The notes beneath the pieces are model-generated. The model was not told the origin of the DNA. It worked only from the letters and a program-made list of their open reading frames with translations, and did no database searches. A stretch of DNA of 64,000 bases from Spirosoma lacussanchae. GTDB lineage: Bacteria > Bacteroidota > Bacteroidia > Cytophagales > Spirosomataceae. Numbering within the stretch: position 1 is the stretch's first letter; every line of letters begins with the position of its first letter. Positions 52,451-61,203 of this stretch are shown here, one piece after another. A program made the translations under genes and the position numbers. The DNA is taken from contig NZ_SWJG01000001.1 in the NCBI RefSeq assembly GCF_005870035.1, positions 62,001-126,000 of the forward strand, read 5' to 3'.

Positions 52451-53188
52451 ATGCCGCAAGCCGTCTCCTGGAAACGCCGACTTAAAAACGTTTTATTCAT
52501 CGATCTGAAAACTGTGGCGGGCGAGCCGTCGCTGCTGTCGGTCGATCCGCGTCTGCAACGGCAGTGGGAAGAAAAAAGCCGCCATTTCCGAGCCGAAGAT
52601 GAACTGTCGGCGGCAGGCTGGTACGACCGGCGGGCGGCTTTTTACGCCGAGTTTGGCAAGATTATCTGCATTGGTGTCGGCGGTCTTTTTTTCAACGATG
52701 CCGATCAGCCCAACCTAAAAGTCAAACTGCTCAGCAACGACGATGAGCGAACCATTCTGAGCGAGTTTCTGACCATTGTAAACCGATACCCACCCGGCGA
52801 ACTGGTACTCTGCGCGCACAATGGCAAGGAGTTTGACTTCCCTTACCTATGTCGGCGACTGATGGTAAACGGGTTGCCGCTGCCACCGGCTTTGCAGATT
52901 GCCGGCAAGAAGCCCTGGGAAATACCGCACCGCGATACCCTGGAGCAGTGGCAGTTTGGCGATAAACGACATTTCGTACCGCTCGACCTGCTGGCGGCTG
53001 TGCTGGACGTACCCGGTCGACCGCTCGAATGGATGGGTGACCGCACCAGCGAAGTCTATTACCGCGAACACGACTGGCCCCGGATCGAACAGTATGCCCG
53101 GGATTCGGTGGTCATGCTCGTACAGGTGTATCTGCGCATGGTGGGTGCCCCGCTCGTGGCCGACGAGCATATTGTAAATAGTGACTGA
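52451..53188 (+). CDS. PolB-like 3'-5' exonuclease-fold protein, probably inactive
   Basis: Protein of 245 residues matching the predicted 3'-5' exonucleases related to the PolB exonuclease domain. Exo II is intact ('LVLCAHNGKEFDFPYLCRRL'), as is 'IPHRDTLEQWQFGDKRHFVP'. However, motif I reads 'VLFIDLKTV' where the family has Asp-x-Glu (Lys replaces Glu), and motif III reads 'QYARDSVVMLVQVYL' where Tyr-x3-Asp is expected; here Asp is one place early and Ser stands at its site. These two differences suggest lost catalysis. Upstream of rnr on the same strand. Confidence 0.8.
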   Translation: MPQAVSWKRRLKNVLFIDLKTVAGEPSLLSVDPRLQRQWEEKSRHFRAEDELSAAGWYDRRAAFYAEFGKIICIGVGGLFFNDADQPNLKVKLLSNDDERTILSEFLTIVNRYPPGELVLCAHNGKEFDFPYLCRRLMVNGLPLPPALQIAGKKPWEIPHRDTLEQWQFGDKRHFVPLDLLAAVLDVPGRPLEWMGDRTSEVYYREHDWPRIEQYARDSVVMLVQVYLRMVGAPLVADEHIVNSD

Positions 53189-53306
53189 AATCAGCCACCA
53201 GAAGAGATGAACGCAGGGCGACCGGCCGTTTCTGTATCGGCTTAAAACCAATGTGTTCGCTCTGTGTTTAACAAGTTAAGCTCGCCCTTCAGGCAGAGCA
53301 TATTAC

Positions 53307-55754
53307 ATGAGAAACGGAAAACCAAAACAAAATAAATACACCCGGCCCGACCGCGGTGACAGCACGAAACCACGTGCTCGCGAGCGAGGTTCGGAACAAA
53401 GTAAAGCCCGGCCTATTCAACAGGCCGATAGCTTTCTGGACGAGATGAAAAACGACCTGATGGCGTTTTTCCAGATTAACGACGAACAGTCGTTTACGCA
53501 GGAGCAGGTGCTCGAGCATTTCGACATCGGCGACCGGCGGATGAAACTCATTCTGCATGGCCTCATCGGCGAACTGACCGACGAGGGAGCCATTGTTCGC
53601 CAGCCCGACAATTCCTACCGGGCCGATGCCGACGCCAACGTCGTAGAAGGTGTAGTCGATCACGTCAACTCCCGCTTTGCGTTCGTCATTGCCGAGTCGC
53701 CAACGGGCGGCCGGGGCGATCGCGACGATGATATCTGGGTGTCGACCGATGACCTGAACGGCGCCGTCGATGGTGACCGGGTTCGGGTGGTTCGCTTTGC
53801 CGATTCGCGCAACGGATCGGGCGGGCGCTCGCGTCGGCGGATCGAAGGTAAAGTGGTCAGCGTAGTCGAGCGCGGCCGTACCGAGCTGGTTGGTCGTATT
53901 GACGTATGGCCCACCTACGGCTTTGTCGTTCCCGACAGCAAGAAGATATACGACGATATTTTTATCCCGAAAGAGAAACTGGGTGGGGCCAGTGATGGCG
54001 AAAAAGTCATTGTCCGGCTCACCAAATTTCCCGATCCGGGCAGTAGCAAACAGCGGTTCGAGGGCGAAGTCGTAACGGTGCTGGGCGTGGCCGGGCAGAA
54101 CAATACCGAAATGCACGCCATTCTGGCGGAGTTCGGACTGCCAATCCACTTTCCAGCCGATGTAGAGCAGGAAGCGGAAGCCATTCCGACCAAAATCCTG
54201 AAGAAAGACCTGGCCAAACGACGCGACATGCGCGAGGTGACTACCTTCACCATCGACCCGGTCGATGCCAAGGATTTTGACGATGCGCTGTCGGTACAGG
54301 TGCTGGATAATGGGCATTACGAAATCGGCGTACATATTGCCGACGTGACCCACTACGTGCGGCCCGGCTCGAAACTGGAAGAAGAAGCGTTCAAACGCGC
54401 TACGTCGGTCTACCTCGTGGACCGGGTGGTGCCGATGCTGCCCGAAAAGCTGTCTAACGGCCTGTGTTCGCTCCGGCCCAACGAAGATAAGCTGACGTTT
54501 TCGGCGGTATTCGAGCTTACGCCCGATGCCCACATCGTAAAAGAGTGGTTTGGGCGTACTATTATCCACTCGAATCGGCGGTTCAGCTATGAAGAAGCGC
54601 AGGACATCCTGAACAACAGCAACGGCGATTACCTGGCCGAGCTGCAACTGCTCAACGAACTGGCCTACAAGCTGCGGGCTGAACGTTTCAGACGGGGGGC
54701 CATCAACTTCGAAACGGTAGAGGTTCGCTTCAAACTGGATGAGAACGGCGTACCGCTGTCGGTATATCCGAAACTGCGGCAAGACACGAATAAACTCATC
54801 GAAGAGTTCATGCTGCTGGCCAACAAACGGGTAGCCGAGTTTGTCCACTCTCTGAACAAAAAAGGCGATGAGAATACGATGGTCTACCGCGTACACGAAG
54901 GCCCCGACGAAGACAAACTCCGGCAGTTTGCTGATTTTGCTGGTCGGCTGGGCTTTAAACTGAAAGTAGACGAAGAGCATCTCTCGAACTCCATGAATCA
55001 GTTCATGGCCAGTATCGAAGGCAAACCCGAAGCCAGTATGCTATCGCAGCTGGCGGTGCGGACCATGTCGAAAGCGCGCTATAGTACCGAAGATCTGGGG
55101 CACTTTGGCCTGGCTTTCCGGCGGTATTCGCATTTCACGTCGCCGATCCGGCGCTACCCCGACATGATGGCCCACCGGCTGCTGCAACATTATCTCGACA
55201 AAGGCAAACCGGTTGAGCGCGACACGCTCGAAGACCAGTGTAAACACGCGTCGGCCCGCGAAAAAATGGCGTCAGATGCCGAACGGGCCAGTATCAAATA
55301 CAAGCAGGTCGAGTTCATGAGCCGGATGGAGCCGGACCGGACGTTTGCGGGGGTAATTTCGGGCGTTACCGAGTTCGGGATCTTCGTCGAGATCACCGAG
55401 AACAACTGCGAAGGCCTTGTACGGATGCAGGACCTGAGCGACGATTTCTATGATTTCGACAAAGAGAACTACCGGATCATTGGCCAGCGGAACAAGAAAA
55501 TATACACCTTCGGCGATGCGGTAGAGGTCCGGGTCAAAGAAACCAACCTGGCCCGCCGGAGTATGGATTTCGTGCTCGTCGGCGACAACGCCAGCCGGGC
55601 CACCGGTGGTAAAACATCGGGTCGGCGCTCCGACGGCAAACGGGACTCGGCCGGCCGGTCGTCGGCTTCTTCGGCCCGGCGCAGTAGTTCGGGGCGCAGC
55701 GACGCGCCCGCGGCTAAAGGCCAAAACCGGCGGGGCGGCCGCGGACGGCGGTAA
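53307..55754 (+). CDS. rnr: ribonuclease R
   Basis: Processive 3'-5' exoribonuclease of 815 residues. N-terminal helix-turn-helix region, cold-shock-type domains ('YGFVVPDSKKIYDDIFIPKE'), RNB catalytic domain ('FTIDPVDAKDFDDALSVQVL' with the catalytic Asp cluster, 'YSTEDLGHFGLAFRRYSHFT') and an S1 domain ('FAGVISGVTEFGIFVEITEN'). The C-terminal ~70 residues are very basic and Ser/Arg/Gly-rich ('KRDSAGRSSASSARRSSSGR'). ATG at 53307. Confidence 0.97.
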   Translation: MRNGKPKQNKYTRPDRGDSTKPRARERGSEQSKARPIQQADSFLDEMKNDLMAFFQINDEQSFTQEQVLEHFDIGDRRMKLILHGLIGELTDEGAIVRQPDNSYRADADANVVEGVVDHVNSRFAFVIAESPTGGRGDRDDDIWVSTDDLNGAVDGDRVRVVRFADSRNGSGGRSRRRIEGKVVSVVERGRTELVGRIDVWPTYGFVVPDSKKIYDDIFIPKEKLGGASDGEKVIVRLTKFPDPGSSKQRFEGEVVTVLGVAGQNNTEMHAILAEFGLPIHFPADVEQEAEAIPTKILKKDLAKRRDMREVTTFTIDPVDAKDFDDALSVQVLDNGHYEIGVHIADVTHYVRPGSKLEEEAFKRATSVYLVDRVVPMLPEKLSNGLCSLRPNEDKLTFSAVFELTPDAHIVKEWFGRTIIHSNRRFSYEEAQDILNNSNGDYLAELQLLNELAYKLRAERFRRGAINFETVEVRFKLDENGVPLSVYPKLRQDTNKLIEEFMLLANKRVAEFVHSLNKKGDENTMVYRVHEGPDEDKLRQFADFAGRLGFKLKVDEEHLSNSMNQFMASIEGKPEASMLSQLAVRTMSKARYSTEDLGHFGLAFRRYSHFTSPIRRYPDMMAHRLLQHYLDKGKPVERDTLEDQCKHASAREKMASDAERASIKYKQVEFMSRMEPDRTFAGVISGVTEFGIFVEITENNCEGLVRMQDLSDDFYDFDKENYRIIGQRNKKIYTFGDAVEVRVKETNLARRSMDFVLVGDNASRATGGKTSGRRSDGKRDSAGRSSASSARRSSSGRSDAPAAKGQNRRGGRGRR

Positions 55755-55774
55755 GGCAGACGGATACTTTTTAT

Positions 55775-55798
55775 CCCGGTTGGCGCAGGCTGACCGGG
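55775..55798 (+). terminator. weak hairpin after rnr
   Basis: CCCGGT pairs with ACCGGG, with a possible inner GC/GC, then CTTTTC. Weak and short. Confidence 0.45.
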
Positions 55799-55822
55799 CT
55801 TTTCATGTAAAGCGCAAGCAAG

Positions 55823-56257
55823 ATGGATGAATTCATGCAGGAGGCCATCAACCAGGCCCGCAAAAGTTTGAACGAAGGCGGTATCCCGATTGGGTCGGCG
55901 CTGATCAAAAATGGCGTACTGGTCGCTTCGGGTCATAACAAACGGGTGCAGGAAGATAACCCCATTCTGCACGGCGAAATGGACTGCCTCAACAACGCCG
56001 GCCGGGTCGGGTCGTTTCGCGATACAGTTATTTACTCGACCCTGATGCCGTGCTACATGTGTGCCGGAACGATTGTGCAGTTCAAGATTCCCAAAGTGAT
56101 TGTGGGCGAATCACGGACGTTTGCCGGAGCGCGCGCCTTCATGGAGGAGCATGGCGTTGAAGTCGTTGACCTTGACTTGCCCGAATGTGTGCAGATGATG
56201 GAGCAGTTCATTGCCGACAAGCCCACGCTCTGGAACGAAGACATCGGCGAGCTGTAG
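55823..56257 (+). CDS. nucleoside/cytosine deaminase-family zinc enzyme
   Basis: Protein of 144 residues with the zinc deaminase signature: 'PILHGEMDCLNNAGRVGSF' (HxE) and 'LMPCYMCAGTIVQFKIPKVI' (PCxxC). The fold and length fit cytosine/guanine deaminases or tRNA-adenosine deaminase relatives; the 'MDCLNNAGR' region and tail 'ADKPTLWNEDIGEL' resemble yeast-type cytosine deaminases. Exact substrate cannot be fixed from sequence. Cytoplasmic. Confidence 0.88.
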   Translation: MDEFMQEAINQARKSLNEGGIPIGSALIKNGVLVASGHNKRVQEDNPILHGEMDCLNNAGRVGSFRDTVIYSTLMPCYMCAGTIVQFKIPKVIVGESRTFAGARAFMEEHGVEVVDLDLPECVQMMEQFIADKPTLWNEDIGEL

Positions 56258-56317
56258 CGGTTACTTCACCGGCATCGTGCGTCTTACGAAGGATTTTTAC
56301 TTCCGTACCGCGCGCGT

Positions 56318-57142
56318 ATGTTCCGACTGTTTTGTGGCCTGGTGCTATTTCTGGAGCTGGCTCTTTCGCTGAACTGCCGGGCTCAGCGGTCCCGTTACTG
56401 GCAAGATAAGCCCGGCACCTGGCAGATCAGTGCGGGGCTGGGCGCTACCCGCTATGCCGGTGACCTGAACGAATCGGGTAGCCTGACCCGCCTGCGGCTG
56501 GGCGCTGCCATCAACGGAGCCATTACCTACCGACTGTCGTACCGGCTATCGCTCCGGGCCGAAGGGCAGATCTACTACATTTACGGAAGCCAGAAAGACA
56601 CGCGTAATTTTTATAATAACCTGTCTTTTTTTAGCCTCAACCCCGACATCTGGGCGGGTGTTCAGCTGGATCTCTGGCCTGTCAACCATCCTACGCTGGG
56701 TAATGCGCCCTATGCGCTGTTAGGCGCGGGGCTTACCTACATGCGGCCCCGTACGACTTTCGAAGGAAAATCGTACGGCCTGGCCGAGCTGCGGACCGAA
56801 GGGGTCAGCTACAATCTGTTTCCGCCGATCATTCGCTACGGGATGGGTATGCCGGTGTACACCAGCCATCGAATCCGGGTTCAGCTCGAGGGTACCTATA
56901 CGCATGTGCTGAGCGACTATCTGGACGATGTCAGCACGGTCTACGTGGATCAGAGTACCCTGACGCCACTGGCTGCGGTGCTGGCAGACCGGCGGGCCGA
57001 GATTGGATGGCCGCTGAATCGGCCCGGCGAGCAGCGCGGGAACAGCACCAGAAACGATGGATACTGGGTGTTTTCGGGGCGCTTTGTATACGTACTTTCG
57101 ACCCCACTCTACCAAAACTACCGGCAAAAGTTTGGGCGGTAA
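56318..57142 (+). CDS. exported outer-membrane beta-barrel-like protein
   Basis: Protein of 274 residues with an N-terminal signal segment ('MFRLFCGLVLFLELALSLNC'). The mature part has barrel-like alternation and phrases 'WQISAGLGATRYAGDLNESG', 'SYRLSLRAEGQIYYIYGSQK' and 'NPDIWAGVQLDLWPVNHPTL', which resemble DUF6089-type outer membrane proteins (a family that includes type IX secretion PorG relatives). The assignment is tentative. ATG at 56318. Confidence 0.7.
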   Translation: MFRLFCGLVLFLELALSLNCRAQRSRYWQDKPGTWQISAGLGATRYAGDLNESGSLTRLRLGAAINGAITYRLSYRLSLRAEGQIYYIYGSQKDTRNFYNNLSFFSLNPDIWAGVQLDLWPVNHPTLGNAPYALLGAGLTYMRPRTTFEGKSYGLAELRTEGVSYNLFPPIIRYGMGMPVYTSHRIRVQLEGTYTHVLSDYLDDVSTVYVDQSTLTPLAAVLADRRAEIGWPLNRPGEQRGNSTRNDGYWVFSGRFVYVLSTPLYQNYRQKFGR

Positions 57143-57183
57143 CCCCGCTCACTCAGCGGTTAGGCTTTTGGGGGCTTTTGCCT

Positions 57184-57191
57184 TATTTTTG
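57184..57191 (+). promoter_or_regulatory. -7 box for the polyprenyl synthase operon
   Basis: TATTTTTG matches TAnnTTTG, 17 bases before the ATG at 57209. No TTG at 18-21 bases upstream. Confidence 0.5.
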
Positions 57192-57208
57192 GCCCAAAAC
57201 CCATTTGC

Positions 57209-58180
57209 ATGAGTCCCGCTGCTTTCATTGACGCGATCCAACAAGAACTTCAACACACTCAATACGGTCAGTACCCGCCCGAACTTTACGACCCTATCCG
57301 CTACATCATGAGCCTGGGGGGCAAACGGATGCGGCCTTTGCTCACGCTGATGGGCGCTTATCTGTTCACTGACGACTGGCAGAAGGCCGTTCGGCCAGCG
57401 TTAGGGGTAGAAGTGTTCCATAATTTCACCCTGATGCACGACGACATTATGGACCAGGCTCCCATTCGTCGGGGCCAGCCAACGGTGCATGAAAAATGGA
57501 ACCATAATATCGCCATTCTGTCGGGCGATGTGATGCTCGTCAACGCCTACGAACTGCTACTGAACGTAGATGCCGACAAAATAAAGGCGGTGCTGAGTCG
57601 GTTCAGCCGCACGGCCGCTGAGGTATGTGAAGGCCAGCAGATGGATATGAATTTCGAAACCCGCTGGGATGTGACCGAAGCCGAATACATCGACATGATC
57701 CGGCTCAAAACCTCGGTGCTGCTGGGCTACGCACTGGAGCTGGGCGGCCTCATTGCCGGGGCCGACGCCGAATCGAATCAGCATCTCTACGAAGGGGGCG
57801 TCAACATCGGTATCGGGTTTCAGCTCAAAGACGATCTGCTCGATGTATACGGTGATCCGGCCAAGTTTGGCAAGCAGGTCGGGGGCGACATCATTGCCAA
57901 TAAGAAAACGTTTCTGCTCATCGAAGCCCTGGAACAGGCGCAGGGCGCCGTTCGCGATGAACTCACCGACTGGCTGACCCGAACCAGTTTCGACAAGGCC
58001 GAGAAGGTACGGGCCGTCACGGCAATCTATGACAGACTGGGTATCCGGGAGATCACCGAGGCCCGGATCAACGCTTATTTTGAGCGCGGTTTCACCAATT
58101 TCGAGCAGATCAACGCCGACCCTGCCCGTAAATCGTTATTAAGTCAGTTTGCGCGGCAGTTGGTCGAACGCGAAAGTTAA
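57209..58180 (+). CDS. trans-polyprenyl diphosphate synthase
   Basis: Polyprenyl synthetase of 323 residues that elongates isoprenoid diphosphates (quinone side chain or related). First Asp-rich motif 'TLMHDDIMDQAPIRRGQPTV' and second 'GFQLKDDLLDVYGD' are both complete, with 'GGKRMRPLLTLMGAYLF' at the N-terminus. Chain length cannot be read reliably by eye. First gene of an operon with rhomboid (9-base gap) and LytTR (6-base gap). Confidence 0.93.
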   Translation: MSPAAFIDAIQQELQHTQYGQYPPELYDPIRYIMSLGGKRMRPLLTLMGAYLFTDDWQKAVRPALGVEVFHNFTLMHDDIMDQAPIRRGQPTVHEKWNHNIAILSGDVMLVNAYELLLNVDADKIKAVLSRFSRTAAEVCEGQQMDMNFETRWDVTEAEYIDMIRLKTSVLLGYALELGGLIAGADAESNQHLYEGGVNIGIGFQLKDDLLDVYGDPAKFGKQVGGDIIANKKTFLLIEALEQAQGAVRDELTDWLTRTSFDKAEKVRAVTAIYDRLGIREITEARINAYFERGFTNFEQINADPARKSLLSQFARQLVERES

Positions 58181-58189
58181 CAAACCGCC

Positions 58190-58813
58190 ATGAGCACCAC
58201 CCTTCTTATTATTCTGGTTACCGTTGGCATCAGTCTGGCTGCCTGGAACAATCCGGCCCTAATGGATCGCTGGATCATGAATCCTTACCGCGTAGCCAGC
58301 CGGGGGCAGTATTATCGGCTCATTACGTCGGGGTTTCTGCATGCCGACTGGAGCCATCTGCTGTTCAATATGATCAGCCTGTACTTCTTCGGTGGGTTTA
58401 TCGAACAGGTGTTCGACGCCCTTTTTCCGGGTAGCGGGACGCTGTATCTGGTTGGGTTCTATCTGATCGGGATCCTGGTGTCCGATATTCCGAGCTTTCT
58501 GAAGCATCGGAACGATCCGGGCTATAACGCGCTGGGTGCGTCGGGTGGGGTGTCGGCGGTGCTGTTTGCGGCTATCCTGTTCCGACCGCTGATGCCGATC
58601 TCCATGTTTTTTATTCCCATCGGCATTCCCGGCTTCATCTTTGGCGGGCTCTACCTGGCCTATTCCTACTACGAAGCCCGACGCGGCTACGGGACCATTA
58701 ACCACGACGCTCACTTTTACGGGGCTTTGTTCGGAATTCTGTTCATGATCGTGGTTTACCCGGCCGTACTGCCTCAGTTTATCGAGCAGATTGCCGGGTG
58801 GCGGCTTTTCTAA
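58190..58813 (+). CDS. rhomboid family intramembrane serine protease
   Basis: Six-helix membrane protein of 207 residues. The rhomboid catalytic Ser is in 'YNALGASGGVSAVLFAAILF' (GxSG) and the catalytic His in 'TINHDAHFYGALFGILF'. 'GFLHADWSHLLFNMISLYFF' provides the conserved HxxxHxxxN motif. It cleaves transmembrane segments of client proteins; clients are unknown. In an operon between the polyprenyl synthase and the LytTR regulator. Confidence 0.93.
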   Translation: MSTTLLIILVTVGISLAAWNNPALMDRWIMNPYRVASRGQYYRLITSGFLHADWSHLLFNMISLYFFGGFIEQVFDALFPGSGTLYLVGFYLIGILVSDIPSFLKHRNDPGYNALGASGGVSAVLFAAILFRPLMPISMFFIPIGIPGFIFGGLYLAYSYYEARRGYGTINHDAHFYGALFGILFMIVVYPAVLPQFIEQIAGWRLF

Positions 58814-58819
58814 GACAAT

Positions 58820-59710
58820 ATGCTCAACCTCCTCCGTCAACCGTATCCATCCAGCGAATCGGCCGGTCGGCAGGTTCGGAAGGCGGCTTTCATTGGGTTG
58901 TTTGTAGGCCTGTTCCTGCTGACGTTTGAGCCGTTTGGTATCAATCTCTGGGATACCGACCACAAGTCGCTCAAGCTACTGGGCTTCGGCCTGGTCACTT
59001 TCGTGGTTACGGCGCTGAACTTTACGGTCTGGAATCGGCTGTTTCCGCGTCAGTTTTCGGACGAGCGCTGGACGGTTGGCCGCGAAATTCTGCTGATAAC
59101 GGGCAATATTCTTTTGATTGCACTGGCCAACCGGTTGTATATGGAATGGTTGCTACGCCTGGAGGGCTTGTCGTATTCGGTCAACTGGGTAAGCATGATC
59201 CTGATTACGTTTCTGGTCGGCCTTTTTCCGACAACGGGGGTGGTGCTGCTCAACTACGTTCGGCAGCTGAAGAAATACCGCGAGTTGGCTGCCCAGTTGC
59301 CGGTTCATCCGCCCGTTCAGCCGGACAGCTTGCTCCGTCCGCCGGCGCCCGTCAGCCATTCACTAACGCTCGTCGCCGACAACGATAAAGACACGCTCAG
59401 CCTCAGCCCCGCCGATCTGCTGTTTATCGAATCGAGCGATAACTACTGCACCGTGGTCTACTGGAAGGATAACGAACGGAGCAAACCCGCCAAACTGCTG
59501 CTGCGGAGTAGCCTGAGCCGGCTGGTTGCCCAGATCGACGTTCCCCATATTGTTCGATGCCACCGGTCGTACGTAGTCAACCTCGACCGGGTAGAGCGGG
59601 TTACGGGCAATGCGCAGGGTTACAAGCTACACCTGGCCGAGGGGCAGCTGGTGGTTCCGGTGTCGCGCCAGTATAACGATACGCTCGTGGCCGAACTGAA
59701 ATCGTTGTAA
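58820..59710 (+). CDS. LytTR-type regulator with N-terminal membrane helices
   Basis: Protein of 296 residues. The N-terminal ~150 residues contain four hydrophobic helices ('AAFIGLFVGLFLLTFEPFGI' first). A Pro-rich linker leads to a C-terminal LytTR DNA-binding domain ('LSLSPADLLFIESSDNYCTV', 'LLLRSSLSRLVAQIDVPHIV', 'RCHRSYVVNLDRVERVTGNA'). No response-regulator receiver domain is present, so it probably senses at the membrane directly. Six bases after the rhomboid stop. The two genes that follow have matching upstream elements, its likely targets. Confidence 0.88.
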   Translation: MLNLLRQPYPSSESAGRQVRKAAFIGLFVGLFLLTFEPFGINLWDTDHKSLKLLGFGLVTFVVTALNFTVWNRLFPRQFSDERWTVGREILLITGNILLIALANRLYMEWLLRLEGLSYSVNWVSMILITFLVGLFPTTGVVLLNYVRQLKKYRELAAQLPVHPPVQPDSLLRPPAPVSHSLTLVADNDKDTLSLSPADLLFIESSDNYCTVVYWKDNERSKPAKLLLRSSLSRLVAQIDVPHIVRCHRSYVVNLDRVERVTGNAQGYKLHLAEGQLVVPVSRQYNDTLVAELKSL

Positions 59711-59712
59711 AA

Positions 59713-59731
59713 CGTCCCGGCTGTTCGTCCC
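59713..59731 (+). promoter_or_regulatory. CGTCCC pair just after the LytTR stop
   Basis: CGTCCC occurs at 59713-59718 and 59726-59731, with GCTGTT between them, sharing words with the element at 59746-59779. Possible extra half-site; spacing of 13 differs from the main elements. Confidence 0.3.
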
Positions 59732-59745
59732 AGAGCTGCCCGGTA

Positions 59746-59779
59746 TTTGTCAAACGCCCCAAACGCTGTTATTCGTCCC
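59746..59779 (+). promoter_or_regulatory. candidate LytTR operator A
   Basis: A 34-base element beginning TTTGTCAAACG and carrying two CGYCCC words 19 bases apart (59755 and 59774). It matches operator B (61163-61196) at 27 of 34 positions by eye. It ends exactly 30 bases before the -7 box at 59810. LytTR proteins typically bind two direct repeats about two helix turns apart. Confidence 0.6.
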
Positions 59780-59809
59780 TTACTGCTACCCGTAACCACA
59801 GGTAAGCTA

Positions 59810-59817
59810 TAGGTTTG
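59810..59817 (+). promoter_or_regulatory. -7 box of the 435-residue outer-membrane protein gene
   Basis: TAGGTTTG matches TAnnTTTG. No TTG is found at the -33 position, which suggests dependence on an activator. ATG follows at 59843. Confidence 0.55.
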
Positions 59818-59842
59818 TGTCATATCAATTTCTGCACAAGCC

Positions 59843-61150
59843 ATGCGATTCGTTACGGTTCTCGTTTTTTTTCTGCTCGCTTACAGACTGACAGCCCAGC
59901 CGATCGATACGGTTTATACTACCACCTATCTAAAGAAAAGCACTTCGTTTGCCTGGACAACCTTTGGTGCCGATGTGCTGACGCTGGGTGGCGGCCGGGC
60001 CGATTACCAGACACCCGAAGGTGACCACCGAACCACCGACTTTGGGGCGACCGCCATTCCGCGACTGACCATTGGGGGCGTTCACTTCTGGGGCCATGCC
60101 GACTTTTACGTCTCCTTTCCGCTGCCAGTTCGGGTAACGGCCCGTCCGTCGGTTTTTTCGACCATGCGGTATCGGCAGGGCGTTGAGACGGGGGCTCGGA
60201 TTTATCCGTTTCGGCTACGGCCGGGTCGGCTGAGTCCCTATGCGGGCGTGAGTTTCCGGCTCCTGTCGTACGGTCATCAGACGGCTGGTACCGACTACGT
60301 GCATAACTTTCCGGAAGTGCAGCGGATGATTGTTCCCGTTCAGGCCGGTCTGACCTATACCACGTCGAAATACCTGGTTACGGCCGGAGTGCATTATCAG
60401 ACCACCCGCCAGTTGCCCTACGCCATCTCGCCTACGGCCTTCGGTACTACCTCGTTCAACCCGGTTTCGGTCAACATTGGCCTGGTACGCTACATCGACT
60501 CCGACAGAAACCTGACCGAAGCCAAAGCCGTCGATCAACTCAACATCAAGCATGAACTGCTGAAACGGAACCGGCGGCTCAGCGCCTGGTATGCCGGGTT
60601 TGGTCCGTCGGCGGCTTTACCGCGCCCGCTGAGCCGCTCGTCGTACATGGAGCGGTACCGGCCGTACCTGAAGGGCGAAACCCTGGGCGGAATTATGCCC
60701 GATCTGGCGGCTGGTCGTTATTTCCATAAGGCCGATCTGAATGTAGGCGTGTCGTACCGGACTATGGGCGCCCGCGCTGACGGATTCGACGCCAACGTTC
60801 GATTCCGTCGTCACTCCGTTGCGCTCGAAGCGTACAAATATCTCTTCAACTACCTGGGGTTTGCGCCTTACGTAGGACCAACGCTCTCGCTCGAACGCCT
60901 GTCGATGAACGATACCGGGCAGCGCTTTCAGGAAACCAAACCGGCCATTGGACTGATCTTCGGCTGGGACATCCGGGTAACGAGTACCGAAGTGAACCTG
61001 CTCCGGACTAACCTGCGCTGGGTGCCCAACCTGCACCTGAACGCCAGCGGAGAGCGGGTTCTGTTCGACAATATCGAGTTCAACTTCATCCAGTACGTTC
61101 ATTACTTCGGCCGCAAGGCCGTATACCGCCAACATCGGGCCCGCCCCTGA
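59843..61150 (+). CDS. exported outer-membrane-type protein, unknown family
   Basis: Protein of 435 residues with a signal peptide ('MRFVTVLVFFLLAYRLTAQ'). The mature sequence alternates aromatic and polar residues ('GARIYPFRLRPGRLSPYAGV', 'TSKYLVTAGVHYQTTRQLPY', 'FNYLGFAPYVGPTLSLERLS') and reads as a beta-barrel. I do not recognise a named family. Located directly after the LytTR gene with candidate operator A in front; 133 bases separate the LytTR stop from its ATG. Confidence 0.75.
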   Translation: MRFVTVLVFFLLAYRLTAQPIDTVYTTTYLKKSTSFAWTTFGADVLTLGGGRADYQTPEGDHRTTDFGATAIPRLTIGGVHFWGHADFYVSFPLPVRVTARPSVFSTMRYRQGVETGARIYPFRLRPGRLSPYAGVSFRLLSYGHQTAGTDYVHNFPEVQRMIVPVQAGLTYTTSKYLVTAGVHYQTTRQLPYAISPTAFGTTSFNPVSVNIGLVRYIDSDRNLTEAKAVDQLNIKHELLKRNRRLSAWYAGFGPSAALPRPLSRSSYMERYRPYLKGETLGGIMPDLAAGRYFHKADLNVGVSYRTMGARADGFDANVRFRRHSVALEAYKYLFNYLGFAPYVGPTLSLERLSMNDTGQRFQETKPAIGLIFGWDIRVTSTEVNLLRTNLRWVPNLHLNASGERVLFDNIEFNFIQYVHYFGRKAVYRQHRARP

Positions 61151-61162
61151 TGGGCGATTCTC

Positions 61163-61196
61163 TTTGTCAAACGTCCCAACCGTTGCTGTTTGGCCC
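61163..61196 (+). promoter_or_regulatory. candidate LytTR operator B
   Basis: A 34-base element beginning TTTGTCAAACG, 27 of 34 identical to operator A, with CGTCCC at 61172 and TGGCCC at 61191 (19 bases apart). It ends exactly 30 bases before the -7 box at 61227, the same distance as operator A. Confidence 0.6.
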
Positions 61197-61203
61197 TTTC
61201 GCC

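Noticed and set aside
53289..54980. Long minus-strand open frame (over 500 codons) opposite rnr
   Set aside because: It is an antisense shadow of a well-conserved RNase R gene. It has no family features or signal peptide, and its codons simply mirror the sense strand of a GC-rich gene.
59713..59731. A third full LytTR operator next to the regulator's stop codon
   Set aside because: It shares CGTCCC and GCTGTT words but lacks the TTTGTCAAACG half and has different spacing, so it is kept only as a possible half-site.
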